A stretch of DNA of 64,000 nt from Geodermatophilus normandii. Its GTDB lineage: Bacteria > Actinomycetota > Actinomycetes > Mycobacteriales > Geodermatophilaceae. The notes under the pieces were generated by a model. The model was not told where the DNA came from. It did not search any database and saw nothing but the letters and a program-made list of their open reading frames with translations. The translations under genes and the position numbers were made by a program. This document shows positions 50,716 to 59,312 of the stretch, piece after piece. The stretch's first letter is position 1, and every line of letters begins with the position of its first letter. The DNA lies in assembly GCF_003182485.1 (NCBI RefSeq), contig NZ_QGTX01000001.1, forward strand, positions 806,001 through 870,000, in the 5' to 3' direction.

Positions 50716-51315
50716 TCAGGCGTCGATGCGGCGGCGGCCCTCGAACGCCCGGCCGAGGGTGATCTCGTCGGCGTACTCGAGGTCGCCGCCCACCGGGAGC
50801 CCGCTGGCCAGGCGGGAGACGGCGAGGCCGAGCGGGCCGACCAGCCGGGCCAGGTAGGCCGCGGTGGCCTCGCCCTCGAGGTTGGGGTCGGTGGCGATGA
50901 TCAGCTCGGTGACGGTGCCGTCCATGAGCCGGGTCATCAGCTCCTTGACCCGCAGGTCGTCGGGGCCGACGCCCTCGATCGGGCTGATGGCGCCGCCGAG
51001 GACGTGGTAGCGGCCGCGGAACTCGCGGGTCCGCTCGATCGCGACGACGTCCTTGGGCTCCTCGACGACGCAGATGACGTCGTCGGAGCGGCGCGGGTCC
51101 CTGCAGATCCGGCACTGCTCGCCCTCGGCGACGTTGTAGCAGGTGACGCAGAAGCGGACCTCGGCCTGCACGCGCTGCAGGGCGGCGACCAGCCGGCCCA
51201 CGTCGGCCGACTCGGCGGCCAGCAGGTGGAAGGCGATGCGCTGGGCGCTCTTGGGCCCGACGCCGGGCAGGCGCCCGAGCTCGTCGATGAGGTCCTGGAC
51301 GGCACCCTCGTACAC
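50716..51315 (-). CDS. recR: recombination mediator RecR
   Basis: 199 residues from GTG 51315. Helix-hairpin-helix ([20 protein letters not shown]), four-Cys zinc finger (CVTCYN...CRICRD) and Toprim domain ([12 protein letters not shown]). Works with RecO/RecF in gap repair. Third gene of dnaX-ybaB-recR. Confidence 0.95.
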   Translation of the reverse strand: MYEGAVQDLIDELGRLPGVGPKSAQRIAFHLLAAESADVGRLVAALQRVQAEVRFCVTCYNVAEGEQCRICRDPRRSDDVICVVEEPKDVVAIERTREFRGRYHVLGGAISPIEGVGPDDLRVKELMTRLMDGTVTELIIATDPNLEGEATAAYLARLVGPLGLAVSRLASGLPVGGDLEYADEITLGRAFEGRRRIDA

Positions 51316-51350
51316 GGTTGTCCTCTGAGGTGAAGGGGGGCGGGCGCCGG

Positions 51351-51692
51351 TCAGGCGCCGGGCAGCCCGGGGAAGCCGCCGCCGAGCCCGCCGGCCAGCG
51401 GGCCCATGCGGTCGGCGGTCAGCTCGCTCGCCAGGCGGGAGGCGTCGCGGACCGCCGCGACGACGAGGTCCTGCAGCGTCTCCACGTCGTCGGGGTCGAC
51501 GGCCGACGGCGCGATGGTGACCGCCTGCAGCTCGCCGTCGCCGGTCATCGTGGCCGTGACGAGGCCGCCGCCGGCCGAGCCGGTGACCTCCTCGGAGGCG
51601 AGCTGCTCCTGCGCGGCGGCGAGGGCCTGCTGCATCTGCTGGGCCTGCTGCAGGATCGCCGACAGGTCGGGCTGGCCACCACCGGGGAACAT
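51351..51692 (-). CDS. ybaB: YbaB/EbfC nucleoid-associated protein
   Basis: 113 residues from ATG 51692. Helix with Gln-rich [18 protein letters not shown], then [20 protein letters not shown], the YbaB DNA-binding core; Gly-rich C terminus. Between dnaX and recR as in most bacteria. Confidence 0.93.
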   Translation of the reverse strand: MFPGGGQPDLSAILQQAQQMQQALAAAQEQLASEEVTGSAGGGLVTATMTGDGELQAVTIAPSAVDPDDVETLQDLVVAAVRDASRLASELTADRMGPLAGGLGGGFPGLPGA

Positions 51693-51751
51693 GCCACCGA
51701 GCGTATGCCGCCGGTCGGACATCCGGGGGACGACGAGCGGCACCGGCGCGG

Positions 51752-54078
51752 TCAGGACTCGACCGGCCGGGCCCCCAGCTGGGCGCGGAGCAGGGCCAGC
51801 GCCGCCTGCTCCGGGTCGACGGCGGGCTCCCGGTCGCGGGCGGGGTCGTCCGCCTCGGCCGCCCGCTGGGCCATGAGCTCGCGCGCCTCCGCGGCCTCCG
51901 CCGCCTGGGCTGCCTCCTGCGCCGCCTCGGGCGACGGCCCGCTCGCACCGCCCCCACGAGTCGCCCCCTCGACGACCGCCTCGACCTTCCAGCGCACCCC
52001 GAGCAGCTCGTTGAGCGCCTCGCGCAGCACGTCCTTGTTGAGGTCGTCGCCGATCCGGCGGGCCAGCGCCGGGGAGGAGGTCGACAGCGTGAGGACGCTG
52101 TTGCGCAGGTCGTGCACCTGGGCGTTCTTCAGCAGCGCCTCGGTGGTGCGCTTGTGCCGCTTGACGACGGCGAGCAGCTCGGGCCACACGCGGCGGACGT
52201 CGCCGGTGGTCAGCCCGCCCTCGCCGGCTCCCCCGGTGCCGGCCGGGTCGGCGGACACCAGCGGGGTCGGCTCGCCGCCGCGCGGGGCGGGCGTGGACTC
52301 GGCCGCGGCACGCGGGGGTGCGGCCGGCGGCCGCGGCTCGGCGACCCGGGCCGCGGCCGCGCGCGCGGCCGCGGGCTCGGCCGGGTGCGGCCAGTCCTCG
52401 TCGTCGGTCGGCTCGGGTGGCAGCGGGATGTCGGGCTCCCCGCTGACCACGCGCGCGCCGGTCCGCGCGGCGGCCGGTGCGGGCGCCGCACGCGGGGCGC
52501 GGAGCCGGGCTGCGCGGTCTCCGGCCAGTCGTCGGACGCGGCCGCGGCGGCCGGGGCCGGCGCCGGGCGGGACGGCCCCGCGCCGGGTTGCGCGGTCTCC
52601 GGCCAGTCGTCGGCGGCTGCCGGGGCCGGTGCCGGTGCCGGGGCCGCTGCCGGGGCGGCCGCGGCAGCCGGGGCGGCGGCCGGTGCGGCAGGGGGCACGG
52701 CTCCCGGAGCCGGCTGCGCGCCGCGCTGGGAGGGGCGGACGTACTCGCGCCGCGCCGCGCTCCCGCGCTCGGCGGCCGCGGGCACCTCGCGGGCGGGTCC
52801 GGGACGGGCCGGCTCGGGACGGGCGGGCTCCGCGCGGGGTGGCTCGGGACGGGCGGGCTCGCGCACCGGTGCCGCCGCGACGGCCGCGGGACCGGCGCCC
52901 GCCTCCGGGACCCCGCCGATCGCCAGGCGCCGCTCGAGGCGCTCCAGGCGCTGCAGCGCGCCCGTGCCGGCGTCGTCGGGAGCCGGCAACAGCATCCGCG
53001 CGCAGACCAGCTCCAGCAGCAGCCGCGGCGCGGTGGTCCCGCGCATGTCGGTCAGGCCGGCGTGCACCGTGTCGGCCAGCCGCGACAGCGTCGCCGACCC
53101 CAGCGCCCTGGCCTGCTGGACCATGAGGTCGAGCCGGTCGGGCGGGCAGTCGAGCAGGCCGTTGCCGCCGGCGTCGGGGACGGCGTCGAGCACGATGAGG
53201 TCGCGCAGCCGGTCGAGCAGGTCGGTGGCGAACCGCCGCGGGTCGTGGCCCGCCTCCACGACGCGGTCCACGGCGCGGAAGACCCCGGGGGCGTCGGTGG
53301 CGGCGAGCGCGTCGATGGCCTCGTCGAGCAGCGCGTCGTCGGTGACGCCGAGCAGCCCGACGGCGCTGGCGTAGGTGACGCCCTCGGGACCGGCGCCGGC
53401 CAGCAGCTGGTCGAGGATCGACAGCGAGTCGCGCACCGAACCGCCGCCGGCCCGCACCACGAGCGGGAAGACCGTGGGCTCCACCTGCACGCCCTCGGCG
53501 GCACAGGTCTTCTCCAGCAGGCCGCGCAGCGTCGTCGGCGGGACCAGGCGGAACGGGTAGTGGTGGGTGCGCGAGCGGATCGTCGGCAGCACCTTGTCCG
53601 GCTCGGTCGTCGCGAAGACGAAGACCAGGAACTCCGGCGGCTCCTCGACCACCTTGAGCAGGGCGTTGAAGCCCTGCGTGGTCACCATGTGCGCCTCGTC
53701 GACGATGTAGACCTTGTAACGGCTGCTCACCGGCGCGAAGAAGGCGCGCTCCCGCAGGTCACGGGCGTCGTCGACACCGCCGTGGCTGGCCGCGTCGATC
53801 TCGATGACGTCGAGCGAGCCGGGCCCGTCGGGCGCCAGCGCCACGCACGAGGCGCACGTGCCGCAGGGGGTCGACGTCGGCCCCTGCTCGCAGTTGAGCG
53901 AGCGGGCGAGGATCCGCGCCGACGACGTCTTGCCGCAGCCGCGCGGCCCGCTGAAGAGGTAGGCGTGGTTGATCCGGCCGCCGTCGACGGCGTTCACCAG
54001 CGGGGTGGTCACGTGCTCCTGGCCGACCACCTCGGCGAAGGTCGCCGGGCGGTACTTCCGGTAGAGCGCCAGAGCCAC
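51752..54078 (-). CDS. dnaX: DNA polymerase III gamma/tau subunit, frame broken by one missing base
   Basis: About 775 residues if one base is restored near 52494-52497 (G-run on the plus strand). GTG 54078. Clamp-loader AAA+ module with Walker [10 protein letters not shown], zinc Cys set C-x8-C-x2-C-x2-C, VDEAHMV and IRSRTH; then an Ala/Pro linker with a repeated [10 protein letters not shown] unit, where the frame breaks, and the C-terminal tau part ([25 protein letters not shown]) in the -1 frame. No A-rich slippery heptamer of the E. coli type is present, so programmed frameshifting is not supported. Confidence 0.88.
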
Positions 54079-54134
54079 GCGGCGAGGTTACGTGGCAGGG
54101 ACGACGTCCCGGCAGCACCGGGACGCCGTCCGTG

Positions 54135-54809
54135 TCACATCACCAGCTTGAGCAGGAACTCGACCTGGCCGCGGTCCTCGACCCGGACGAAGCCCAGGTT
54201 GGGCGCGGAGATGCCGAAGTCGCCGAAGACCACCGGGATGGCGCCGGAGACGTCGACGCCCTCGGCCGTGCGGACGACGGCGAGGTCGGTCTGCACCTGC
54301 CGCGTCTGGCCCCGCAGGGTGAGGTCGCCGGTGACCGGGACCGTGACCGGCGTGCCCGACAGCTCGGGGAGGTCGACCGGCCCGCGGATGGTGAACGTCG
54401 CCGTCGGGTGCGTGCCGACGTCCATGACGTTGCCCCGGAAGTAGCTGTCCCGCTGGCCGCTGTCGGTGCTGATGCTGGCGACGTCGACGGTGACCTCGCC
54501 GGTGCTCAGGTCCCCGCCGGCGATGACGACCGAGCCGCTGACCTGGCCGGTGGTCCCCGCCACGGTCACGTCCGCGCCGTTGAGCACCTCGTCGACGCGG
54601 TACCCGGCCGAGGACCCCGGCGCGACCGTCCACGTGCCGTCGGTGTCGTCGACCAGCGGGGCGTCGGAGGGCTGCGCCTGCACGGTCGGCGCCGCGGCCG
54701 CGTCCTCCTGCGTCGCGGCGTAGAGCAGCGGGCCGATGCCCAGACCGAGGGCGAGGACCGCGACGATCCCCCCGACGATCCACCAGAGACGACGACGCGG
54801 CCGGGCCAT
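54135..54809 (-). CDS. membrane-anchored YceI-family protein
   Basis: 224 residues from ATG 54809 behind an AGGAGAGG box. One N-terminal membrane segment (~8-32), a linker, then the YceI lipocalin-like barrel: GTWTVAPGSSAGYRVDE, RDSYFRGNVMDVGTHPTATF, and SGAIPVVFGDFGI. Family members bind isoprenoids such as quinones. A TTGA-N4-TCAA palindrome just upstream links it to the pirin operon. Confidence 0.88.
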   Translation of the reverse strand: MARPRRRLWWIVGGIVAVLALGLGIGPLLYAATQEDAAAAPTVQAQPSDAPLVDDTDGTWTVAPGSSAGYRVDEVLNGADVTVAGTTGQVSGSVVIAGGDLSTGEVTVDVASISTDSGQRDSYFRGNVMDVGTHPTATFTIRGPVDLPELSGTPVTVPVTGDLTLRGQTRQVQTDLAVVRTAEGVDVSGAIPVVFGDFGISAPNLGFVRVEDRGQVEFLLKLVM

Positions 54810-54822
54810 GGCGAGCTCCTCT

Positions 54823-54838
54823 CCTTGACGCTTCAAGG
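54823..54838 (-). promoter_or_regulatory. TTGA-N4-TCAA operator upstream of yceI
   Basis: CCTTGACGCTTCAAGG: 6-bp half-sites with a 4-base spacer, ending 14 bases from the yceI start. Same TTGA-N4-TCAA core as at 38897-38910. Confidence 0.6.
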
Positions 54839-54904
54839 ATGCTGACGCAGCAACCTGGCAGTCAGCTGTGAGACGCGCCACGGCTCCGTGACGTTCCGGA
54901 GACG

Positions 54905-54998
54905 AAAAGGGACCCCCCGCGCACCCGCCAGAGCCCGCTTATCCTTGCTGCCTTCCGGCCCTGGGGAGGTTCACAGGGTGACGCCACACGAGGGGTCT
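54905..54998 (-). ncRNA. ffs: signal recognition particle RNA (4.5S type)
   Basis: Minus strand holds the SRP core GGGCCGGAAGGCAGCAAGG, with GACCCC at the 5' end pairing with GGGGTC at the 3' end. A TACAGT box at 55005-55010 puts the start near 54997. The terminal helix plus a TTTT run (54905-54908) should terminate transcription. Small bacterial SRP RNA; binds Ffh for membrane-protein targeting. The ffs gene near dnaX and a tRNA-Ser agrees with M. tuberculosis. Confidence 0.93.
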
Positions 54999-55025
54999 GG
55001 CACCACTGTAGAGGACGCCGGCCGC

Positions 55026-55031
55026 TAGCCT
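55026..55031 (+). promoter_or_regulatory. -10 box of the EamA-transporter leader transcript
   Basis: TAGCCT, 8 bases before the leader-peptide ATG 55040. Confidence 0.5.
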
Positions 55032-55039
55032 CCCCGTCC

Positions 55040-55084
55040 ATGGCCTCCCGGCGCGCCCTCGTCCTGCCCCCGCCCCGCTCCTGA
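55040..55084 (+). CDS. leader peptide upstream of EamA transporter
   Basis: 14-residue peptide MASRRALVLPPPRS, apparently leaderless. It contains ALVL followed by three Pro codons (CCC CCG CCC), either of which could act as a stall signal (branched-chain supply or polyproline). It ends at two mutually exclusive hairpins (next entry), 104 bases before the transporter start. Coding status is inferred from position and composition. Confidence 0.5.
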   Translation: MASRRALVLPPPRS

Positions 55085-55085
55085 C

Positions 55086-55168
55086 CCGGAGCACCGCGGG
55101 CCGACCCGCGGCCGGCACCCGCCCGGCCGCCGCTGCGCCGTGCTCCGGACCTGCGTCCTCCGTCCGGA
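55086..55168 (+). promoter_or_regulatory. alternative hairpins (attenuator-like) before EamA gene
   Basis: Stem 1: CCGGAGCAC (55086-55094) with GTGCTCCGG (55140-55148). Stem 2: TCCGGAC (55144-55150) with GTCCGGA (55162-55168). They share 55144-55148, so only one can form at a time. Confidence 0.5.
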
Positions 55169-55188
55169 AACCAGCGCCCAGGAGCATC

Positions 55189-56115
55189 GTGTCCACCCCC
55201 TCCTCCCCCGCGTCCAGCCGCGGGTTCCTCTTCGTCGTCCTCGCCTCGCTGTGCTGGGGCACCTCCGGCCTCTCCGGCCGCGTCATCGCCGACCGCAGCG
55301 ACCTGTCCGCCCTCGACATCGCCTGGTACCGCCTGGCCATCGGCGCCGCGGCCCTCGCCGTCGCCTGGGTGGTGACCGCCCGGCGGCGGGGGCCCGCCGT
55401 CCGCGTGACCCGCCCGGTCGCCGTGCGGCTGGTCCTCGTGGGCGTCGGGCTGGCCGCCTACCAGCTCGCCTACTTCACCGCCGTCGAGCGGGCGGGCGTG
55501 AGCATCGCCACGCTGGTCGCCCTCGGCCTGGCGCCGCTGCTCATCGCCGTCGGCGCCACCCTGCTCGGCCCCGGCCGGCCGGACGCGGCGACCCTGGTCG
55601 CCCTCACCGTCGCGCTGGTCGGGCTCACCCTGCTCGTCGGCGTCTCCGCGGGCGCCGGCACCGGCACGGCGGTGCTGCTCGGCGCGCTCGTCGCCAGCGG
55701 GTCGGCCCTGGGCTACGCCGTCGTCACGCTGGCCGGCGGAGGCGTGCCGGCCGGGGTCCCGGTCACCCTGGCCGGGTTCGCCGGCGGCGCGCTGCTGCTC
55801 ACCCCGGTGGTGCTGGCGGAGGGGACGTCGTTCCCCGCGGACGGCGGCGCGATCGCCGTGCTGCTCTACCTGGGCCTGGTGCCGAGCGCGCTGGCCTACG
55901 GCCTGTTCTTCACCGGCGTGCGGACGGTGCCGGGGGCGGTCGCCTCGATCGTCACGCTGCTCGAGCCGCTCACCGCGACCGCGCTGGCCACCGCGTTCCT
56001 CGGCGAGCGGCTGGCGCCCGCGGCCGTGGCCGGCGGCCTGCTGCTGCTCGCGGCCGTGGCCGGGCTGTACCTCCACCGGTCGCGGCGCTCCCCGGAGCCG
56101 GTGTCCGGGGCGTGA
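55189..56115 (+). CDS. EamA/DMT-family transporter
   Basis: 308 residues from GTG 55189 with CAGGAG 4-10 bases upstream. Ten hydrophobic helices in two EamA repeats (residues ~12-145 and ~160-295), starting ASLCWGTSGLSGR and containing AAYQLAYFTAVERAGVSIATL and TLLEPLTATALATAFLGERL. Exporter of amino acids or metabolites by family; substrate unknown, though the leader peptide hints at branched-chain or proline signals. Confidence 0.88.
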   Translation: MSTPSSPASSRGFLFVVLASLCWGTSGLSGRVIADRSDLSALDIAWYRLAIGAAALAVAWVVTARRRGPAVRVTRPVAVRLVLVGVGLAAYQLAYFTAVERAGVSIATLVALGLAPLLIAVGATLLGPGRPDAATLVALTVALVGLTLLVGVSAGAGTGTAVLLGALVASGSALGYAVVTLAGGGVPAGVPVTLAGFAGGALLLTPVVLAEGTSFPADGGAIAVLLYLGLVPSALAYGLFFTGVRTVPGAVASIVTLLEPLTATALATAFLGERLAPAAVAGGLLLLAAVAGLYLHRSRRSPEPVSGA

Positions 56116-56120
56116 ACGCG

Positions 56121-56155
56121 CGACGGGCCCCCGGCCGTCAGCCGGGGGCCCGTCG
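56121..56155 (+). terminator. terminator between EamA gene and tRNA-Ser
   Basis: Perfect 15-bp stem CGACGGGCCCCCGGC/GCCGGGGGCCCGTCG with loop CGTCA; also placed to end tRNA-Ser transcription. Confidence 0.85.
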
Positions 56156-56163
56156 CGGTCCTG

Positions 56164-56248
56164 CGGAGGATGGGAGATTCGAACTCCCGAGGGGTTGCCC
56201 CCAACCCGCTTTCCAAGCGAGCGCCATAGGCCACTAGGCGAATCCTCC
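56164..56248 (-). tRNA. tRNA-Ser (anticodon GGA)
   Basis: 85 bases with a long variable arm. Acceptor GGAGGAT/ATCCTCC, discriminator G (standard for Ser). Anticodon stem CGCT/AGCG region with loop TTGGAAA, anticodon GGA, reading UCC/UCU. T-loop GTTCGAATC. CCA not encoded. Confidence 0.95.
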
Positions 56249-56417
56249 CGTGCCGACGATCGTACCGGGCACCGGGGCGCGGGTGGGCCGACGCCCCCGG
56301 GACCGCGTGCCGCCCCGGGTGGTCGGCACGGCCGGCACGGGGCAGGCTGGGTCGGTCGGGGAGCGCACGGGGGCACCGCGTCGGGGCACCGCTGCGGGGC
56401 ACTGAGGAGGTAGGCGG

Positions 56418-56765
56418 ATGAGCGAGCCGGTGCAGGTCCGACCGGAGGTCGTGGACGCCATCGCGGCCGTCCTGCGCGGAGCCGACCCGGCGGGGCTGCC
56501 GCCCTCGGCGACGGCGGAGGAGAAGGCGGCGGCCAAGGACCGCTACCTGTCGGAGTTCGCCGCCGAGCGGAGCAAGCGCGACCGGCAGACGCAGGCCTGG
56601 GAGCTGCTCCTGACCCGCAGCTACGACGAGCCGCCGACGTGGTCGCGGCTGTTCGACGACCTCGAGCCCGACGCGGTGCAGCAGCTCGGCGAGCTCTACG
56701 ACGTCCTGCCCGAGGGCGCGCAGGAGGAGTACGCGCGCCGCTTCGGCGTCCCCAGCACGGTCTGA
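56418..56765 (+). CDS. small hypothetical protein
   Basis: 115 residues from ATG 56418 with a strong GAGGAGG box. Entirely hydrophilic and mostly helical (EEKAAAKDRYLSEFAAERSKRD; DAVQQLGELYDVLPEGAQEEY). Soluble; no domain recognised. It precedes the protein kinase gene by 43 bases and may share its transcript. Confidence 0.75.
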   Translation: MSEPVQVRPEVVDAIAAVLRGADPAGLPPSATAEEKAAAKDRYLSEFAAERSKRDRQTQAWELLLTRSYDEPPTWSRLFDDLEPDAVQQLGELYDVLPEGAQEEYARRFGVPSTV

Positions 56766-56808
56766 GCCTCCCCGTGCCGGGAGGTCCCGGATGGGGTAGG
56801 ACACGCCG

Positions 56809-58539
56809 GTGACCTCGACCGTCCCGGGCCGCCTGGTGGCCGGCCGCTATCGCCTGCTGGAGCGCATCGGCGGCGGCGGCATGGGCGCGGTGTGGCTCGG
56901 GCGTGACGAACTCCTCGACCGGCGGGTGGCCGTCAAGCAGGTCCTGCTGGCGGCCGGCGCGGACCCCGAGACGACCGACCAGCAGCGCCTGCGGGCGCTG
57001 CGCGAGGGCCGGATCGCCGCGCGGCTGAGCCATCCGCACGCGATCTCGGTCTACGACGTCGCGCTGGAGCAGGGCGTGCCGTGGCTGGTGATGGAGTACC
57101 TGCCCTCCCGCAGCCTGGCCGCGGTGCTGGCCGAGGACGGGCCGCTGCGCACCGACCAGACGGCGCAGGTCGGTGCCCAGCTCGCCGACGCGCTGGCCGC
57201 GGTGCACGCGGCCGGCATCGTGCACCGGGACGTGAAGCCCGCCAACGTGCTCATCGGCCGCGGCGACCGCGTCGACGGCCTGGTCAAGATCACCGACTTC
57301 GGCATCTCGCACGCCAGCGGGGACGTCACGCTCACCCAGACCGGCCAGATCACCGGGACGCCGGCCTTCCTCGCCCCCGAGGTCGCGCAGGGCAGTGAGA
57401 TGACGCCCGCCAGCGACGTCTTCTCCCTCGGCGCCACGCTCTACTCCTGCGTGGAGGGCGAGCCCCCGTTCGGCATGGACGACAACGCCCTGCGCCTGCT
57501 GCACCGGGTGGCCGGCGGCGAGATCCGGCCGCCCCGCCACGCCGGCTCGCTGGAGAAGCCGGTGCTGCGGATGCTCGCCCGCGACCCCGCCGAGCGGCCG
57601 GGGATGCCCGAGGTCCGCGACGTCCTCGTGAAGCTCGCCGCCGGCCGTGACGGCGACCCGACGACGGTGCTGCTGGCCCGCACCGACCTGCAGACCCCGC
57701 GCGGGCGGAACCGGACGACCCGCTTCGCCGCCGAGGCGCAGCGCACCGGCCCGCCGACCGCCGTCCAGCCCGTGGTCGCCCCGGCGGACGCTCCCCCGGA
57801 CCCGCCGACCCTCACCGAGCCACCCGCACCCGCCGCCACCCCCGTCCCCGGACCCGCCTCGGCACCCGAGCCGTTCCCCGACCCGGAGCCCGAGCGGCCG
57901 GTGCCGCTCGTCGGTCCCCGGAGGCGCCGCCGCGGTCCGCTGCTGGTGGCCGCGCTGGTGCTCCTGGTCGTGCTGGCGGCCCTGGGCACGTGGCTGACCC
58001 TGCGCGACGGGGACGGCGGGAGCCCGTCGGCCGACCCGGCGGGGTCGGGGACGACCGGGGCGACCACGTCGGGGGGCGCGGACCCGACCACCGAGCCGGC
58101 GCCCTCGTCGGAGGGGAGCGGAGGGGAGGCGGCGGAGCAGCCCACCGGGGCGGCGCCGACGACGGAGGCCGAGGAGCGGTCGTCCGACCCCGCGCCCGAC
58201 CCCGCACCCGACCCCGCACCCGACGCGGCCGCCGAGGTGCGGCAGACCCTCGAGCAGTACTACGAGTACCTGCCCGGCGACCCGCAGAGCGCCTACGCGA
58301 TGACCGGGCCGAGCCTGCAGTCGCGGGCCAGCTACGGCTACTACCGCGACTACTTCGGCCGCTGGGACGAGGTGTCCCTGCTCGACGTGCGGGAGGTCGA
58401 CGACCAGGGCGACCGCATCACCGCGACCAGCCAGGTGGAGTTCGTCCGCCCCGGGGAGCGCCTGGTGGAGACGCACGCGGTGACCTTCGTGCGCGACGAG
58501 GACGGCGGGCTGCTGGTCGACCTCGACGTCCTGGCCTGA
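56809..58539 (+). CDS. membrane-anchored Ser/Thr protein kinase (PknB/Hanks type)
   Basis: 576 residues from GTG 56809. Kinase domain ~14-270: glycine loop GGGGMGAVW, Lys in VAVKQV, HRDVKPANV, DFG, GTPAFLAPEV. Then a Pro/Ala-rich juxtamembrane segment, one transmembrane helix (~375-400, LLVAALVLLVVLAALG), a Ser/Thr/Pro-rich stalk with repeated DPAP units and a small extracytoplasmic domain (~475-576, LEQYYEYLPGDPQSAYAMTG) that resembles an NTF2-like fold. No PASTA repeats. Sensor of an unknown outside signal. Confidence 0.9.
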   Translation: MTSTVPGRLVAGRYRLLERIGGGGMGAVWLGRDELLDRRVAVKQVLLAAGADPETTDQQRLRALREGRIAARLSHPHAISVYDVALEQGVPWLVMEYLPSRSLAAVLAEDGPLRTDQTAQVGAQLADALAAVHAAGIVHRDVKPANVLIGRGDRVDGLVKITDFGISHASGDVTLTQTGQITGTPAFLAPEVAQGSEMTPASDVFSLGATLYSCVEGEPPFGMDDNALRLLHRVAGGEIRPPRHAGSLEKPVLRMLARDPAERPGMPEVRDVLVKLAAGRDGDPTTVLLARTDLQTPRGRNRTTRFAAEAQRTGPPTAVQPVVAPADAPPDPPTLTEPPAPAATPVPGPASAPEPFPDPEPERPVPLVGPRRRRRGPLLVAALVLLVVLAALGTWLTLRDGDGGSPSADPAGSGTTGATTSGGADPTTEPAPSSEGSGGEAAEQPTGAAPTTEAEERSSDPAPDPAPDPAPDAAAEVRQTLEQYYEYLPGDPQSAYAMTGPSLQSRASYGYYRDYFGRWDEVSLLDVREVDDQGDRITATSQVEFVRPGERLVETHAVTFVRDEDGGLLVDLDVLA

Positions 58540-58550
58540 TCCCGGACACG

Positions 58551-58587
58551 ACGACGGCGGCGCCCCGCAGTGGGACGCCGCCGTCGT
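58551..58587 (+). terminator. terminator of kinase gene
   Basis: 12-bp stem ACGACGGCGGCG/CGCCGCCGTCGT around a 13-base loop, 11 bases after the stop. The GC-poor island begins right after it. Confidence 0.75.
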
Positions 58588-58642
58588 GGACCGCTGGCGG
58601 GCTACCGACACAAGCCCTCGACCATGTCGTTTGTCGGTCGGC

Positions 58643-58975
58643 TCAGGCCCGTTCCCCGCCGCCCCAGTGATCATTCCCCGTCAGGGACTTCGCTCGGCCA
58701 GGGGCCGCAGGAGCGTGGGGCTGCGGCGTTGGCGTCCGCTCCCACTCCCGCTGCTTCTCCGGCATGCACCTAGAGCAAGGTTGATACCCGGCGGCGATGG
58801 CGGTGGCCTCATCGGCGAAGAAGACCCGGTGGTTGACGTAGTGGCCCTTAGCGATCCATCGGAGAGCGGACGGGCAGTCGAGGCGTCCGTAGATCTTCCC
58901 GGGCCGATAGCCGCCCAGCGTTCCGGGGACCGCGCTCATGTATGGACGACGATCGGCACCCAGCAGTTTGTACAC
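58643..58975 (-). CDS. Ada-like zinc-binding domain protein without methyl-acceptor Cys
   Basis: 110 residues from GTG 58975 (VYKLLGADRRPYMSAVPGT). It aligns with the N-terminal Ada phosphotriester-repair domain: VFFADEATAIAAGYQPCSRCMPE matches the second Cys pair (Cys67, Cys70), and IYGRLDC gives Cys34, but the position of the Ada methyl-acceptor Cys38 is Gly30. So it is a stand-alone, probably non-alkyl-accepting relative, known in actinobacteria but without assigned function. Longer upstream starts are possible. First gene of the island. Confidence 0.7.
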   Translation of the reverse strand: MYKLLGADRRPYMSAVPGTLGGYRPGKIYGRLDCPSALRWIAKGHYVNHRVFFADEATAIAAGYQPCSRCMPEKQREWERTPTPQPHAPAAPGRAKSLTGNDHWGGGERA

Positions 58976-59312
58976 GTCGGCATCATGAGGCCACGGTTGA
59001 CTGACCTTCGACAACCGGTCTCCATACGGTGTGTCAAAGGGGCATGAGGCCTTTCCCGCAGTGACTGCGGGTGTATTGACTACGCCCGGGCGAGTCCGCG
59101 TCGCGACGACGGTTGCCGCCAGGCAACGGCGCACTTCGGGCACCACGCGCATGTCACTCCAGCGAGGGTGCGCCTTCGCCTTTCAGCGGTGTGCGGCGCA
59201 GGCTGCCGGCGCCCGTCGATGGTCGGCCAGCGTTGGCACCACAGCGCGAGTCGCTCGGCCTGAGCGTCACCGTCGGCGACTACGTTAACCACGCGACGGA
59301 AGGAGCGCGGCT
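58976..59312. other. 337-base intergenic stretch
   Basis: No convincing gene on either strand. A 7-bp hairpin CCCGCAG/CTGCGGG lies at 59055-59071. Presumably holds the promoters of the Ada-like gene (-) and the 387-residue gene (+). Base composition is less GC-biased than the core. Confidence 0.5.

Noticed and set aside
51752..54078. Programmed E. coli-type frameshift in dnaX
   Set aside because: No A-rich slippery heptamer; seven other breaks of the same type in the window favour sequence error.
52477..54444. Plus-strand open frame opposite dnaX
   Set aside because: Antisense shadow of dnaX and yceI with low-complexity Arg/Gly translation.
54862..58674. Minus-strand open frame of about 1270 codons
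   Set aside because: Runs through the SRP RNA, a tRNA, terminators and the antisense of the kinase gene; no domain.
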